A program made the translations under genes and the position numbers. DNA of 64,000 bases from Sanguinoderma infundibulare (lineage: Eukaryota > Basidiomycota > Agaricomycetes > Polyporales > Polyporaceae): contig JAVLRN010000014.1 of NCBI GenBank assembly GCA_032821775.1, forward strand, positions 496,001-560,000, given 5' to 3'. The notes beneath the pieces were generated by a model. The model searched no databases. It was given only the letters and a program-made list of their open reading frames with translations, and was not told the origin of the DNA. Positions within the stretch are counted from its first letter, which is position 1. Every line of letters begins with the position of its first letter. Shown here one piece after another: positions 48,153 to 58,668 of the stretch.

Positions 48153-49429
48153 TCAATCTGACAAGACACCAATCCGCGGTTGGATGCTCGCTTGGGAGAC
48201 GAGCGTGATATCGAGGATGACGAGGTTGTCCAGGTGGTAAGGGAACTGCTTCCCGTCGAGTGAATCCTATCCAAAATTTAATCAGCCAGAATCTGACGAA
48301 TTATCATCGAACATCCCTCACCTTGAAGCAATGCAAGGCTTTCGCGGTTTCCACCATCAAAGTTCGACGGTGGGTTGCTCCTTCTTGTTGTTCAGGACAT
48401 TGAATTGCTTCTGCCACTCAGGGAAACCATCGAACTGTTGGCAGAAACCCGGCAGTTGTCAGCCAACGAGGATACCATGTGCAGGAACTAGATCTACGAA
48501 CATGAAATCGCCAGAACAGCTTTTGGCCGACCTCGACATCGGGGAATGCACGGAGTTTATTGTCCGGCAAGTCCGTCAGCCGCTTGCCCTTGATTGCGCG
48601 GGAAACGAGGTAGCCTTCTGGCTCGAAACTGATACTGCTCCAGGTACCGTTTGATTGTCGAGATTGGTAAGGGGTTTGTCGCAATTCTTTATACTGGAAT
48701 AGATAAAGTTCGTTGGCTAAACGTCTGTACAAAGGAATCTTTCGAGACTCACCGCAACAGGCTGAGGGTGAGGGGCCGGGGGGTTGTGAGACATAGGCAT
48801 GGCGCTGCCACGCTGGTGGTACGAGCTCAGCGCACCCGCCGTGCCATCCGCCTCGGACGGCAGCATGAACGACACTTGGGGGAGTTCAAGCTGTGTTGGC
48901 GACACGCACATCGGTTGGTTGTTCTCGAGCAGGAAGGGTCGCGCCGAAGTAGCGATCGCGGCACAGGGGTACGTGTGAGAGCGAGGTGGAGGAGGTGGGC
49001 GGAGGTGAAAGCCCTGCACAGGGTCGGTGTATACGCGACGACCATGGAGAGGGTCGCAGGACGGCAGCGAACCTAATCCCATCCAGTCACCCGTGAAATT
49101 GTCGATGGATGGAGAGGTGGTGTGGGTGGGAGACCACTGAGTGTCTTCTAACTGGGTCGAGGATAGTTCGTTGGCTGAACATCTGTATAAAGGAATCATT
49201 CGAGACTCACCGCAAAAGGCTGAGGGTAAGGGGGCGGGGAGTTGAGATCCACAGGCATGGCGCTGCCACGCTGGTAGTACGAGCTCAGCGCAACTGCCGT
49301 GCCATCCGCCTCGGACGGCAGTATGAACGACCCTTGGTGGAATTCAAGTTCGGTCTTCGACATGTTGAACTGCTGAAAATTGTAGAGCCACTGAGGCTGA
49401 GAATAGAGGTTGTGGTTGTCGGGGGACAT
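48153..49429 (-). pseudogene. RGQLA-QPTIA family copy F7 with duplicated exon
   Basis: Exon 1 (49,429 to about 49,211) starts MSPDNHNLYSQPQWLYNFQQ and ends with FILPSEADGTAVALSSYYQR...PQPFA. Exon 2 (about 49,157-48,751) ends with a second version of the same segment (FMLPSEADGTAGALSSYHQR...PQPVA), and the flanking intron DNA is also repeated. Exon 3 contains LPDNKLRAFPDVEVGQKLFW. Exon 4, from FDGFPEWQKQFNVLNNKKEQ, hits a stop unless one T is added to the T-run at 48,359-48,361; the shifted frame continues LMVETAKALHCFK. The last exon reads FPYHLDNLVILDITLVSQAS, ending QPRIGVLSD at 48,153. A one-base deletion or sequencing error breaks it. Confidence 0.6.
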
Positions 49430-50521
49430 GTTCTACGTCGGCGGCGGAAGGTGGATTTCAAGATGGCAAGATGGGGGGAAAGAGGTCGCTGGAGATCCTT
49501 TTAAGCACTGCGGGGTGCGCTCTACTATCCATCGAAAAAATATGCTCGCAACTATCCATTGGTTATCCGAATTCGAAGGGCGTGAGCCCCCATTCTTTCC
49601 GAAACGGCCAGATATCTATCCATCCGGATAATGAGTGAAGCTAAGGTTGAACGTGAGCGATCCAGGCCACGAAACCTGGCGCCTGATATTCTCAACGATA
49701 ATCTCGGAAGAGACCACGAACCACAGTGGTTTATTTTACTGCCAATGGAATTTTAAGGCCGAGAGACACACGTCCTGACCCTAGCGCGCTGCCCCGAGCG
49801 AGGACAACCTCGAACTTCCGTGCAGGAAGGTACGGGCTGGCTACCTCTCTTCAGAAAATAACCGTCGTCCAAGGCCATCATAGGGCGTGTGCGTAGCTTC
49901 TTAGATATCTGGCGCTGTAGTTTCGGCGCGTGATCCGAGCCAGCGAAAACCGGGGCAAGAAGGCACGCTTTGTAGCAAGGGTTAATTCCCTCGCTCGCCC
50001 TTGGATATCCGGAATTTCATGAGGGACTCATGACGTTTTTCATGAATAGACGCGTATGGCAAACAATCCGCCGTCCGCGCTCAAATCAGGGTTGGTGCGC
50101 GTGGGCGAATGCGAAAACGCGAATGGGCCATGGCAATGGCTGGGCCCACAAACGTCTTCCTGATGCAGATATGGACACAGTCTGGCCTTCGTGAGACGGG
50201 TAGTACTGACGCAGGGGGCTGGGGGGAAGACGTTCCGTTTGGAACCGCAGCGTACTGTACTATTTCGACCTATTCGACGGATGTCATTTCTCACCGAATA
50301 GACAGAAATGATACAGTATCCTACACGTAACGACAGAATAATCGCGAAAGAATGCATCGAGCACTGGGCCGGTCAAAATAACCACGCTCTACCTACACCC
50401 TCTGCAGGAAGCTGAATAATACGGACAGGAGGAGGGAAAAGGTAAAACGTGCGCGGGCCGGCCACGGCAGCCGAAAGTGTCGCAGTATGATAACCAATTC
50501 AAAGCGAAAGGTCATGACGAT
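49430..50521. other. Intergenic, nothing convincing
   Basis: Lies upstream of F7 and downstream of F8. No gene seen. Confidence 0.45.
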
Positions 50522-51948
50522 CTAAACGGTAGTGCGCGAGAAGTCAAAGAATGGCTGGACGCTCGCCTTGGATACGAGCACAATGCGGCGCAGTACCATA
50601 TTTTCCAGCTTGTAAGGGAACGGTTTCTTGTGAGTCTCACAATGCTTCTAAAAGAGTCATCAGTGACCGACATTGCTTCGGAGCGTACCACAGACACTCA
50701 CAATGAAACCCTCCATGAAGTCTGCTGTGCGTGCGGCGAGACGGCCCATCGTCGGTTGACCCTTCACAGTTTTGACATTAAGTTGGAATGAGTAAGGCTC
50801 GTAGCTGTGCAACTGAGACCCGAACGTTAGGCAACGCGCTCTCTTGGAGGTTCGCAGGATGACGTACGTCAAGCCGGAAAGAAACCTTCTGCCCGAACCT
50901 CTGGCCCGGGAACGCGACTTTATCATAGTCGATAATGCCGCTAGCATCCCTTCCCAGCTTCGCTCTGTCTAACCTACACCCGTGCTCGTATATAACTTGT
51001 ATCTCCGCAGATGATTGCTTCTGTGATTTGCCCGTGTATCTACGCTGCACAGGCGGCCGCACCTACGAAATCAAGTCGCGTTAAGCGGCAATACGGGAAA
51101 TGTTGGCGGGTACGGATACACACCGTAACCGTGATCAACTCCTCCGAGGCCCGAGTCAGACGCGCCAATGCTCCTGAACCTTGTGCCGGAGCGTCGCATG
51201 TCTCCAAGTCGTAGATAGGAAGAGTTAAAGCGGGCTCGCGCCAGCTGGCGTACGAGCGGCAGTCACCGGAGGAATGCAGGTCCGTAGGAAAGTCTGCGAA
51301 CGAATGGATGCCTTTGGACAAGTCTAAGTACGAGCGGGAGTTGGTGGACGAATGCACGCCTTCTGTAGGAAAGTGAGGGAGGCCTTCCGCGATATCGGAG
51401 GTCGGGGACGAAACCAACCCCACCCCAAACACAGACTCGTGGAGCGAGGAATCAGGGGTAGGCTCGTCGAAGAGCGCGGAGACGCGGGGGTTGTCCATTC
51501 TGAGCATGGGATGGGTGGAGGAAGGGAAGTTTATGACCGGGTCGCTGGGCATCGGCCCGCTTTGGTTGTCGTTGCAGAATGAGGGATGCAGCACTGCAGC
51601 ATGGAGCGGTGGCCAGGTGCAACGACGCGCTGCGTCATACAGAAGAAAAGGCATCCAGTCGAGCGGAATACCCTCGCTGGGAACGGTGAGACTCGCGCTC
51701 AATGAACTAGAACTGGGCGTCGTCCCCGAGTCACTGGAGCCCGCGGAGTTGTCGGGGTGGCTGAATGAGGCCACCGAGTCGTAGGAGGGAAGCGGGCTAT
51801 TGATTTCGAGAGAGAGCGGAGGCCGGCACAACGGTACCATCTGGTGGCCCTCAAATCGAGGATGCCTGAACCATTCGCCTTCAATGTCTCGGCAGTCATC
51901 GGATAAGGGCTGATTCTTCGTCGGCTGATCGGGGATATCCTCCGCCAT
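50522..51948 (-). CDS. RGQLA-QPTIA family member F8, intact 423 aa
   Basis: Four exons, all phase 0 and multiples of three: 51,948-51,067, 51,020-50,868, 50,812-50,702 and 50,647-50,522. The 294-residue first exon is Ser/Pro-rich with many Asp (starts MAEDIPDQPTKNQPLSDDCR). The second has VAFPGQRFGQKVSFRLD, aligning with the KASIRFGV segment of other copies. The third has GQPTMGRLAARTADFMEGFI, the RGQLA-type helix. The fourth has LENMVLRRIVLVSKASVQPF, the QPTIA-type end. Function unknown. No signal peptide or membrane segment is evident, so cytosolic or nuclear is likely. This is one of two copies whose reading frame is fully open. Confidence 0.75.
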
Positions 51949-53290
51949 ACCTACGTCTTTCGCTCAGACACACTGGATGCAACTGCAACAAAAGAAGACG
52001 CACCTTCTGCTTCACCGTCTGAAAGGACAAGAACTCGCCAGGCAGAGCGCAAAGTGGGGGAGCGGACTGTAATGATGGTTGCGGGAGGCATTATATACCA
52101 GGTCTCACATGGACCTGTTGTCTTTCCGGATGGTCATGGTTGATTGCTTGACGGACAGCGGCCTCGGGAAGTCGCCGCACTGCAGCTTCCGCTTCGGGGC
52201 CCTCGAGAGATCTTCTCAATTTTCGCAGAACGAGGCCAAAAGTAACCCATTTCATCAATCCAGATATCAGTGGGAAACGTCGCATGGATAGACTGACTGA
52301 CTCACCTGAAGGTACATGGCTAAGATCTAAGGAGGATATCCAAAAACGTCAATCTCGACTGGGGGCAGCAGCATACTCATCAACTCCACGCAGTGTGCTC
52401 TCTCGTCTTCCTCCTCCCTCGGCCATGTAAACAGGACAGAATTAAGCCCATAAGCATAGTGTGTCGGAAAGAGTGTCATGAAAGCGCTTGCGGTGGTGAT
52501 AGTAGCGGGCAAGTTTCGTCGCGGTCTAAAGCGCCGGCTCAATTGATAGACGCTCAGGCCACTTATACTAGCCCGGTCAGGCAGTGAGAGTCAGGCTCGC
52601 AGCGGAAGGTCCTCTTCCTCTTCTGCCTCCAACCGCTATTTCATTCGGTCTCTCCTGATGTTCTAACCTCGTGATATCCTTTTTCAGTACCTTTAAAGTC
52701 ATCTGGATAACTAGAAATCCGGATGAAGGTCGGATCGCGGCTTCCGCCGCCCGATCGCCGCTCCTTTCTTGTCTTAGGCCTCCCGGCCGTTCAACATCCT
52801 ACAGACGACGCGTCGTTGAACCTGACCCCACGACGCTGCCGCGCCTCACATACATGAGCGTACGTATTTCTAGCCATTCATGTCGCGCTATTGTCCTTAC
52901 AAGAGGGTGAACGGATGCGCAGACTCTACACCACGACGTCGACGAACAGTGACTGGCACCGCAGGAGACACCGGGAGATAAGCTGCGTGGTGAGCCACAC
53001 TTCACTTCATTCCACTGACGATCACGCTGACTTCAAGTGGGATGGTACGGTACCCTTGTTGTGGAGAGCCTGGACACCACAGGTCGCGCTGGTCTTGAGC
53101 AGATTCGGGGCAGCGCGAGCTTCATGTGAGGCATACAGGTACGTTTCCGCTTCCAACACCACGATCCAGGTCCTTCCTCATGCACCTTTTCCCTCCGTGT
53201 TGTCGACAACGATGCGCTGTATGCCATAGAGACGGTTGATGCCCATATCTCAATGCAAACGTTCATCACGACAAATTCTTTGATGTGTGC
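51949..53290. other. Mostly non-coding; weak remnants
   Basis: A minus-strand segment at 52,327-52,500 is loosely like the end of the family but too divergent to claim. Near 52,872, CTAGCCATTCATGTCGCGCT repeats the sequence found at 23,905 beside the PEBP pseudogene, so this region shares that repeat. Confidence 0.3.
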
Positions 53291-53299
53291 AATGGTGTG

Positions 53300-55795
53300 A
53301 TCTCGACGGCGATCTAAGTGATCGAGATCGGCTTCATTTTCGTCGACCGCGCACTCCGCGCGAGGCTAATTTCCCTAGATGGACAATCTCCGGGTTGAGT
53401 TTTAGCGGTCTGATGCGCCCCGCTCAATGATGCGGAGGAATACCGAAAATTAGCGCGCACACGTTACGATCTCTCCATAATGAGATGTACAGATGCGAGC
53501 GAACCCACATCGCCCCATCGTGTTGGGACTTGGTATCACAGTTCGAACGCGGTGCGCTAATCACGTTGTCTAGGTGAGATACAAGAAGACGAGTATCGCG
53601 ATACTAGATGGACATGATACGTCGCGCGTGTCGTTGTCTACCATGAGAATGCATGGAACCCTTACCGGATGGCGATAGTGGGCTGGAGAGTGCCGCGCGA
53701 CACCCGCTTGACGTTAACGAGTATCAGCTCCTCAAACACCAGCTGACGCCCGCTGGGCGAGCGGAGCGGAGTGCCGTTTCGTTCAAGAGCGCCCTGTATA
53801 AAGCTTGTAAGCACCGATATTCGCTCATAGAATGTACCACGACCCACCATGACCAGCCTTACTTCTTGCGCGACGAGGGCAGCGAGTTGGCCGCGCGTGA
53901 TGCGGACGCCCGCGCGCTGGATGTTGTGCTGCTTCTCTTTGTAGCCGCTTCGGTCGACGTATTCGAACTAAGCAATATTTTACAGTCAGGCACACTGCCG
54001 TCAGCCTCGTAGCCTATGCTAAGACGTACCCCAAATCGAATGGAAGCTTTCTGCTTGAGAGCCAACTCGCCGAAGAACGCTGGGAGATCGCCTTGGGTCA
54101 CCATTTCCCTCTCCGCGGAGGACATGGGGACGCCGAACTGGACCACTAGATCGTCCAATGGGGCTTCTCCGTGGTGGTACAACTCTTGCTCGAGAATGCG
54201 CAGAGGCTTTGAAGAAGAATCCGCTCGGTGGTGGCTTGCGGAATGTGAATGTCCGGCGGCCTGGAAGTGATGCCGCAAGTGAGTCACCGTGATTTTCGAC
54301 TACATATGGGACGTGCTTACGCTGTTGGAAGCGAGGGCTCCGGGAGAAACCTGGGTGCTCAGCCACTTCGAGCCGCGCTTGACGAACCGCGCAGCCTGTT
54401 CGTTCACGTAGTACCCAAGTGTTCCATCTGGGAAATTGTAATTGGGCTGCAGTGGATATTCTGGTCAAGATTGGGCAAATCCCAAGCAAAGAGTCTTCAA
54501 CCTACTACAAGAGCATGTCCGTAAGTGTTGTTCGCCTCCAAATTGTACCAGACCCCGTCGCTATGCTTCATGAAGATGACAGCGTCAGGCGTGATGAGCC
54601 GCGTGAAGAAAGGAAGTTGAGAGAGCTGAGGGGTATTCATGTCAATTCCTTGCAGCATGCCTTGTCCTTGAATTCTCATACCGAGATTTCCATTTGCGAA
54701 GACATTTGTTGCTTGCAGAGAAAAGCGCGAGTGCTTGGAATGTGTTCGGTATGTCGGTGGAGGAGTTGAATGCTGAAGACCATGGTCGACGAAGCGCGTC
54801 GTTTATACACCCCAACTTACCGCGCACGATACCCATGGCATAGCAGGCGCACTTTTGTTGTGAGGCCGGAAGCAAGACCGTACCGTCCCTCCAGACGAAT
54901 GTCCAGGATACCTCCATATCGCGAACAGAAATCGAGAGAGAAGCACGGAATCTTTCTCGAGCGAGAGGTAGAGAAAGCACGGTACCGCGAAAAGTCAGCT
55001 CCGGGATGCGCGTGGAGCTCAGTTGGCTAGCTAGGCGGCGCTCTAATGGGCGTTTCAGAGGATCGATATCGAGGCAAGACGACGGGGGCTTTTCACGGCC
55101 GTAGCATTGAGGCGACTGCGGCGGGGGTCCTGTACTCCAAGAGCATGGAGTTGTCGAGGTGAAAACAAGAAGAATGTATCATACCAAAGCGTGTTCTGCC
55201 AGCAAAGGCGCTTGCGCGTGAATCGCAATGTACAATGTCGCCCGTACTAGTCGCCTAAGCCACGCTTCCGACGTAATCGCCAATCCAGTCGCTCACCATC
55301 AACGGAAGGCGGTGCTCCGACAACGGCTTCCAAATCTGGCCTCCTGCTGGTTTGATCCCAGCGATCGGACCTCCCCTCTGCTCGAGGACGTACGACGAGG
55401 TGAACCAGGCGCACGCTGATCCCTCCCGATATTGGGTCACCTGTCGACGCGCATCCAGAATTAAAGGGGAAATGGTAATCTGCATGCGTAAATTTCAGAT
55501 CACTGCACACGGAGGCGTAAGATTGAGGGTACTTTATGCTAGCATAAGGAGTTGGGGTGACTGCAGGCGGGTTTCTCGGATGCTGCAGAGTCAGCTCACA
55601 CCTACCATCCAGTGCACGACTGGGTCTCTACTCACCTGTGGACCTCATCTTTAAGCGTTTCCGGTAGGAGTGCCCAACCGGGAGTTGGGTTTGAATGCAA
55701 GCTGTTGAATGCTGGGCGAGAGGCAGTTGTAGCCCTCCGGGGGTTTCCGAATATTATGTAATCAAGCCATCCTGCCGATCAGACCCGACCCGCCC
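53300..55795. repeat. 2.4-kb dispersed segmental duplication, copy 2
   Basis: Same orientation and order as 23,930-26,405, ending with CCGAATATTATGTAATCAAG. It includes family copy B. The two copies lie about 29 kb apart. Confidence 0.85.
53662..55485 (-). CDS. RGQLA-QPTIA family copy B
   Basis: The five 3' exons join in phase 0: upstream to 54,509, 54,446-54,321, 54,260-54,030, 53,967-53,848 and 53,793-53,662. They read VIFMKHSDGVWYNLEANN, then NFPDGTLGYYVNEQAARFVK...SKWLSTQ, then a 77-residue exon ending ELALKQKASIRFG, then VRITRGQLAALVAQEVRLVM, then SPSGRQLVFEELILVNVKRV..LQPTIAIR with TAA at 53,662. The codon that is TGA in copy A is CGA here. Upstream frames contain SWTFVWRDGTVLLPASQQKC (about 54,900) and IWKPLSEHRLPLMVSDWIGD (about 55,300). 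The splice between these and the 3' block is not settled, so the start is tentative. Function unknown. DGTxxY/V..-type repeats recur in the middle. Confidence 0.6.
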
Positions 55796-55835
55796 TCTTC
55801 CAGCCCATCTCCCTCGAGTTTCTCTCCGACTCGCT

Positions 55836-56700
55836 TCAGCAGATCGACGTACGTTCATAGAGTGCTAAGCACGCCCTGTGTGGCCGCTTAGTCACAGAGC
55901 AACACATGCTCGCTGCTTTGCTTGGAGTGCCAACGTATCCGACCGACCTTCGCCTGCCTGGCCACGACGTAGAAAGCGACGGGTGCACAGAGTTCCGGCA
56001 ATGAGCATAGTACAGATGCACGGTAACGTTGCTACAATTCATCTCGTGATAGGTCGTATAATACCACAGAACATCGTTTCCGCAGCGCTCCCTGTTCGAC
56101 ATTCGGAAGTCAAAACTGGAGCTCTCGCTTGCGGCAACCTCTCGCACAACGCCATTGACTAGGAGCTCACCTGAAACTACTCCATGCATATCGTGAACTC
56201 CGTTTGTAAGATGATGACCTTGAAGGGCGTCGGTACTAGTGGCATAGTGGTTGATTTCGAGTTGAACTTGAACTTGTCCTCGGACTTGGCTGAATGGCAC
56301 GGCGACATTTCGGAACGCAACCACACGTCTCTCCTCGCGATCGGGAGGACAGACGCTTCGACGTAACCAAGTCATCGAGGATCCAGCCCTTTTCAGTTTT
56401 GATATAATTGCTCTTCCCCAGAGCTGCGTTCCTGACGATCGCGCGACTTCCCAGGGGAAAGTCATCGAAGAGTCTGCGACACCTCTCGGTGGAATAATGT
56501 CAGCAAGTCGAAAAGAAAGCGTTTGATGGACCTACAAACTATCGCTTCCCAGATTCGTTCCAGGGATGAGGCGCATCTCGCTCTTGGTGGTGATCTTCCG
56601 GTAAGTCACGCCTTGTAGGTCGATCACCTGGGTTCCGTCTGGCAAGTCGACGAGTTGCGAGATAGCCTGAAATCAATGTAAACGACGATTAATCTTCAGG
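55836..56700 (-). pseudogene. Possible RGQLA-QPTIA family copy, degenerate
   Basis: Minus-strand stretches LVDLPDGTQVIDLQGVTYRK (about 56,650-56,560) and DDFPLGSRAIVRNAALGKSN (about 56,470) look like exons. VPFSQVRGQVQVQLEIN (about 56,280) resembles the family's QKPRDKLEIS segment. A GVVSGELLVNGVVREVA segment (about 56,180) resembles the RGQLA helix. No last exon with the QPTIA end was found before 55,836. Assignment is by loose pattern only. Confidence 0.3.
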
Positions 56701-57698
56701 GACATATTTGACAAACCACAGCTCTCTGAGACGTTGGAGTGGAAGACATGCTAGGAATCGAGTGTCGCTGCTGAGCCATTGATGTTTCAACTTAAAGTAC
56801 TTCACCATACGCGCTATGCGTTCCGCAGGCCGCTATGCAGATTAAATATTGCCAAAGGCCACACGCATGGTGTATGTCTGGCCATTCGGGTGAGAGGATA
56901 ATCAGTTTAACACGCTTTCATTTCAAGCAGGACGAACGTTGACGAGGAACTTGGTACGCATCAGCGCTAGCCCAGATATCCCGACACTGCAGTTTTAGGC
57001 TAGGAGTGACGTTTTACACGTGTTACCGCCCTAAAACGTGTGGTACACCTCACCCACTGGCGGTTATTAGACCCAAATGGCCCGTGATCTGCCCCAGCTG
57101 CTCTCGGCGCAAGGCATAGGCCCTGGCATGTTGAAGGTGGGTCCAAATTGAAGCCAAGAGCCGTTGGTAAGAAGATATCCGGATTGATGTCGAAGCATCG
57201 GTAACTTATTGACCCCTACTATCCCACGCTCATGCCAAATATCTGCGCAATGGGATATTTGGGAGCGTGGCCACCTGCAAGCAAATCGCGCTTTCTATCC
57301 ACATAGATACATGCATTCAATTTGACAGAGCTTTGGGCTGATATCCTGCTCCGCGAGATACGACTCTTTGAAGGCCTTACTCGGGTATATGCAGTATATT
57401 GCCGATTGAATCTTCGCGATGCGCATCAGATGTCAACGTATTAGATCTCTCCGGTGGGCTGACTATGCATGGGCAAATTAGCCAGGCTACCATCAGGCTC
57501 ACAAGTTGCACAATTCGCCTGACCGATGCTGGCAATAAGATTATCTTCAACAATTGGACTTAAATCGCCGTGCATACGTACAACCAGTAATCTGTCCACT
57601 AGTATCCTAATCCAAGCGTTCGTTTGCAGATGCATAACGTACGGTTCGACGCGGGATCATTCTGGGCTAGAGCCTGAGTCATGGGTGGATGGTCTCCT
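56701..57698. other. AT-richer intergenic interval, no gene seen
   Basis: Lower GC than its surroundings. No open frame of note and no repeat that I could define. Confidence 0.5.
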
Positions 57699-58668
57699 CT
57701 ATGGATGGACGCGGAGCGCGATCGTGGGTTGGAAGCTTCCTTCGGACTTCAGAACCAAATCTACCAAGAACAAGTCCTCAAGAGTCACCTCCCTATCGCC
57801 GTGCCGTAGCACCTTGTTCGCTCCCTCGATTCTGGCCTTTAAGCTGTTGTCAGAGGAGGCCTTCCAGGAGCATCATGATAGACCTACGAGGAGCGCCGTC
57901 ACCTCCCCTACAATTATTTTCGCCAGCTTGCCCTTCGTGACTGGCCGACCGGCCTCCCATACGATGTGTTTGGTGGCCGTGTGGTACGACACCCCGTCAA
58001 TCTGCACCTCAACTGCTGTGAGGAGTCCTATCACTGAAAACGCAAGGCGGGGGCTCGAGAGGAACACTCACATTTACTGGGATGCTGATCTCGAGTTTAT
58101 CCCTGGGCTTCTGCCCGACGAAGTAAACGAAGGCGGGACCGTCCGCGTTGAGAAAGTCGCCCTGCTGTGCCTCGTTCATCGATATGTTGAAGGGAATGGT
58201 GCATAGGTCTCTGTTCGTTTCGCTACTATCTGGACGCTTGGCCTGCCGAATGATCTATGGACGTCGCGGAAGGTTAAAACCATACGCTCGAGCTGAGATT
58301 GCAGTCGTCGCGAAAACGCTTACTTTGTAACCCTCGAGGCCACAATTTCCTTCGGAGAATTTGATCTCCACAACTTTTCGCTTGACAATGATGTTCCGTG
58401 GTTGTGCGTTGAATAAAGGATTGTGATGGTCGTAGTAGGCCTGTTTGAGCAACTCAAGCACAATCGGAGTCGCCTCCCGTAACGCCTCCCTGGAGTTGCA
58501 GTGATCATGGTTCTGTCCGCGTCATGAGCTCGTGTGGCTGCTTGTAGTGTAACAAATGCTCACACTGCTTTTCATGAAAAGCGACACTCCACGATAAAGA
58601 TCGTCGAGATGGACCTCTCTTTCTTCGAATCCCGATCCGTCGAGAAAGGGTGACTTGTTCGAGGGCAT
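57699..58668 (-). CDS. RGQLA-QPTIA family member F12, intact 242 aa
   Basis: Five exons, every one a multiple of three: 58,668-58,564, 58,512-58,324, 58,254-58,072, 58,001-57,888 and 57,836-57,699. It starts MPSNKSPFLDGSGFEEREVH. Exon 2 holds a basic/hydrophobic RNIIVKRKVVEIKFSEGNCG. Exon 3 holds LCTIPFNISMNEAQQGDFLN and VGQKPRDKLEISIPVN. Exon 4 has VTKGKLAKIIVGEVTALL. Exon 5 has EVTLEDLFLVDLVLKSEGSF then QPTIALRVHP. This is the shortest complete copy, so it probably shows the minimal module of the family. No signal peptide or membrane helix. Function unknown; F3 (26,461-27,051) is its closest relative here by the shared end. Confidence 0.75.
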
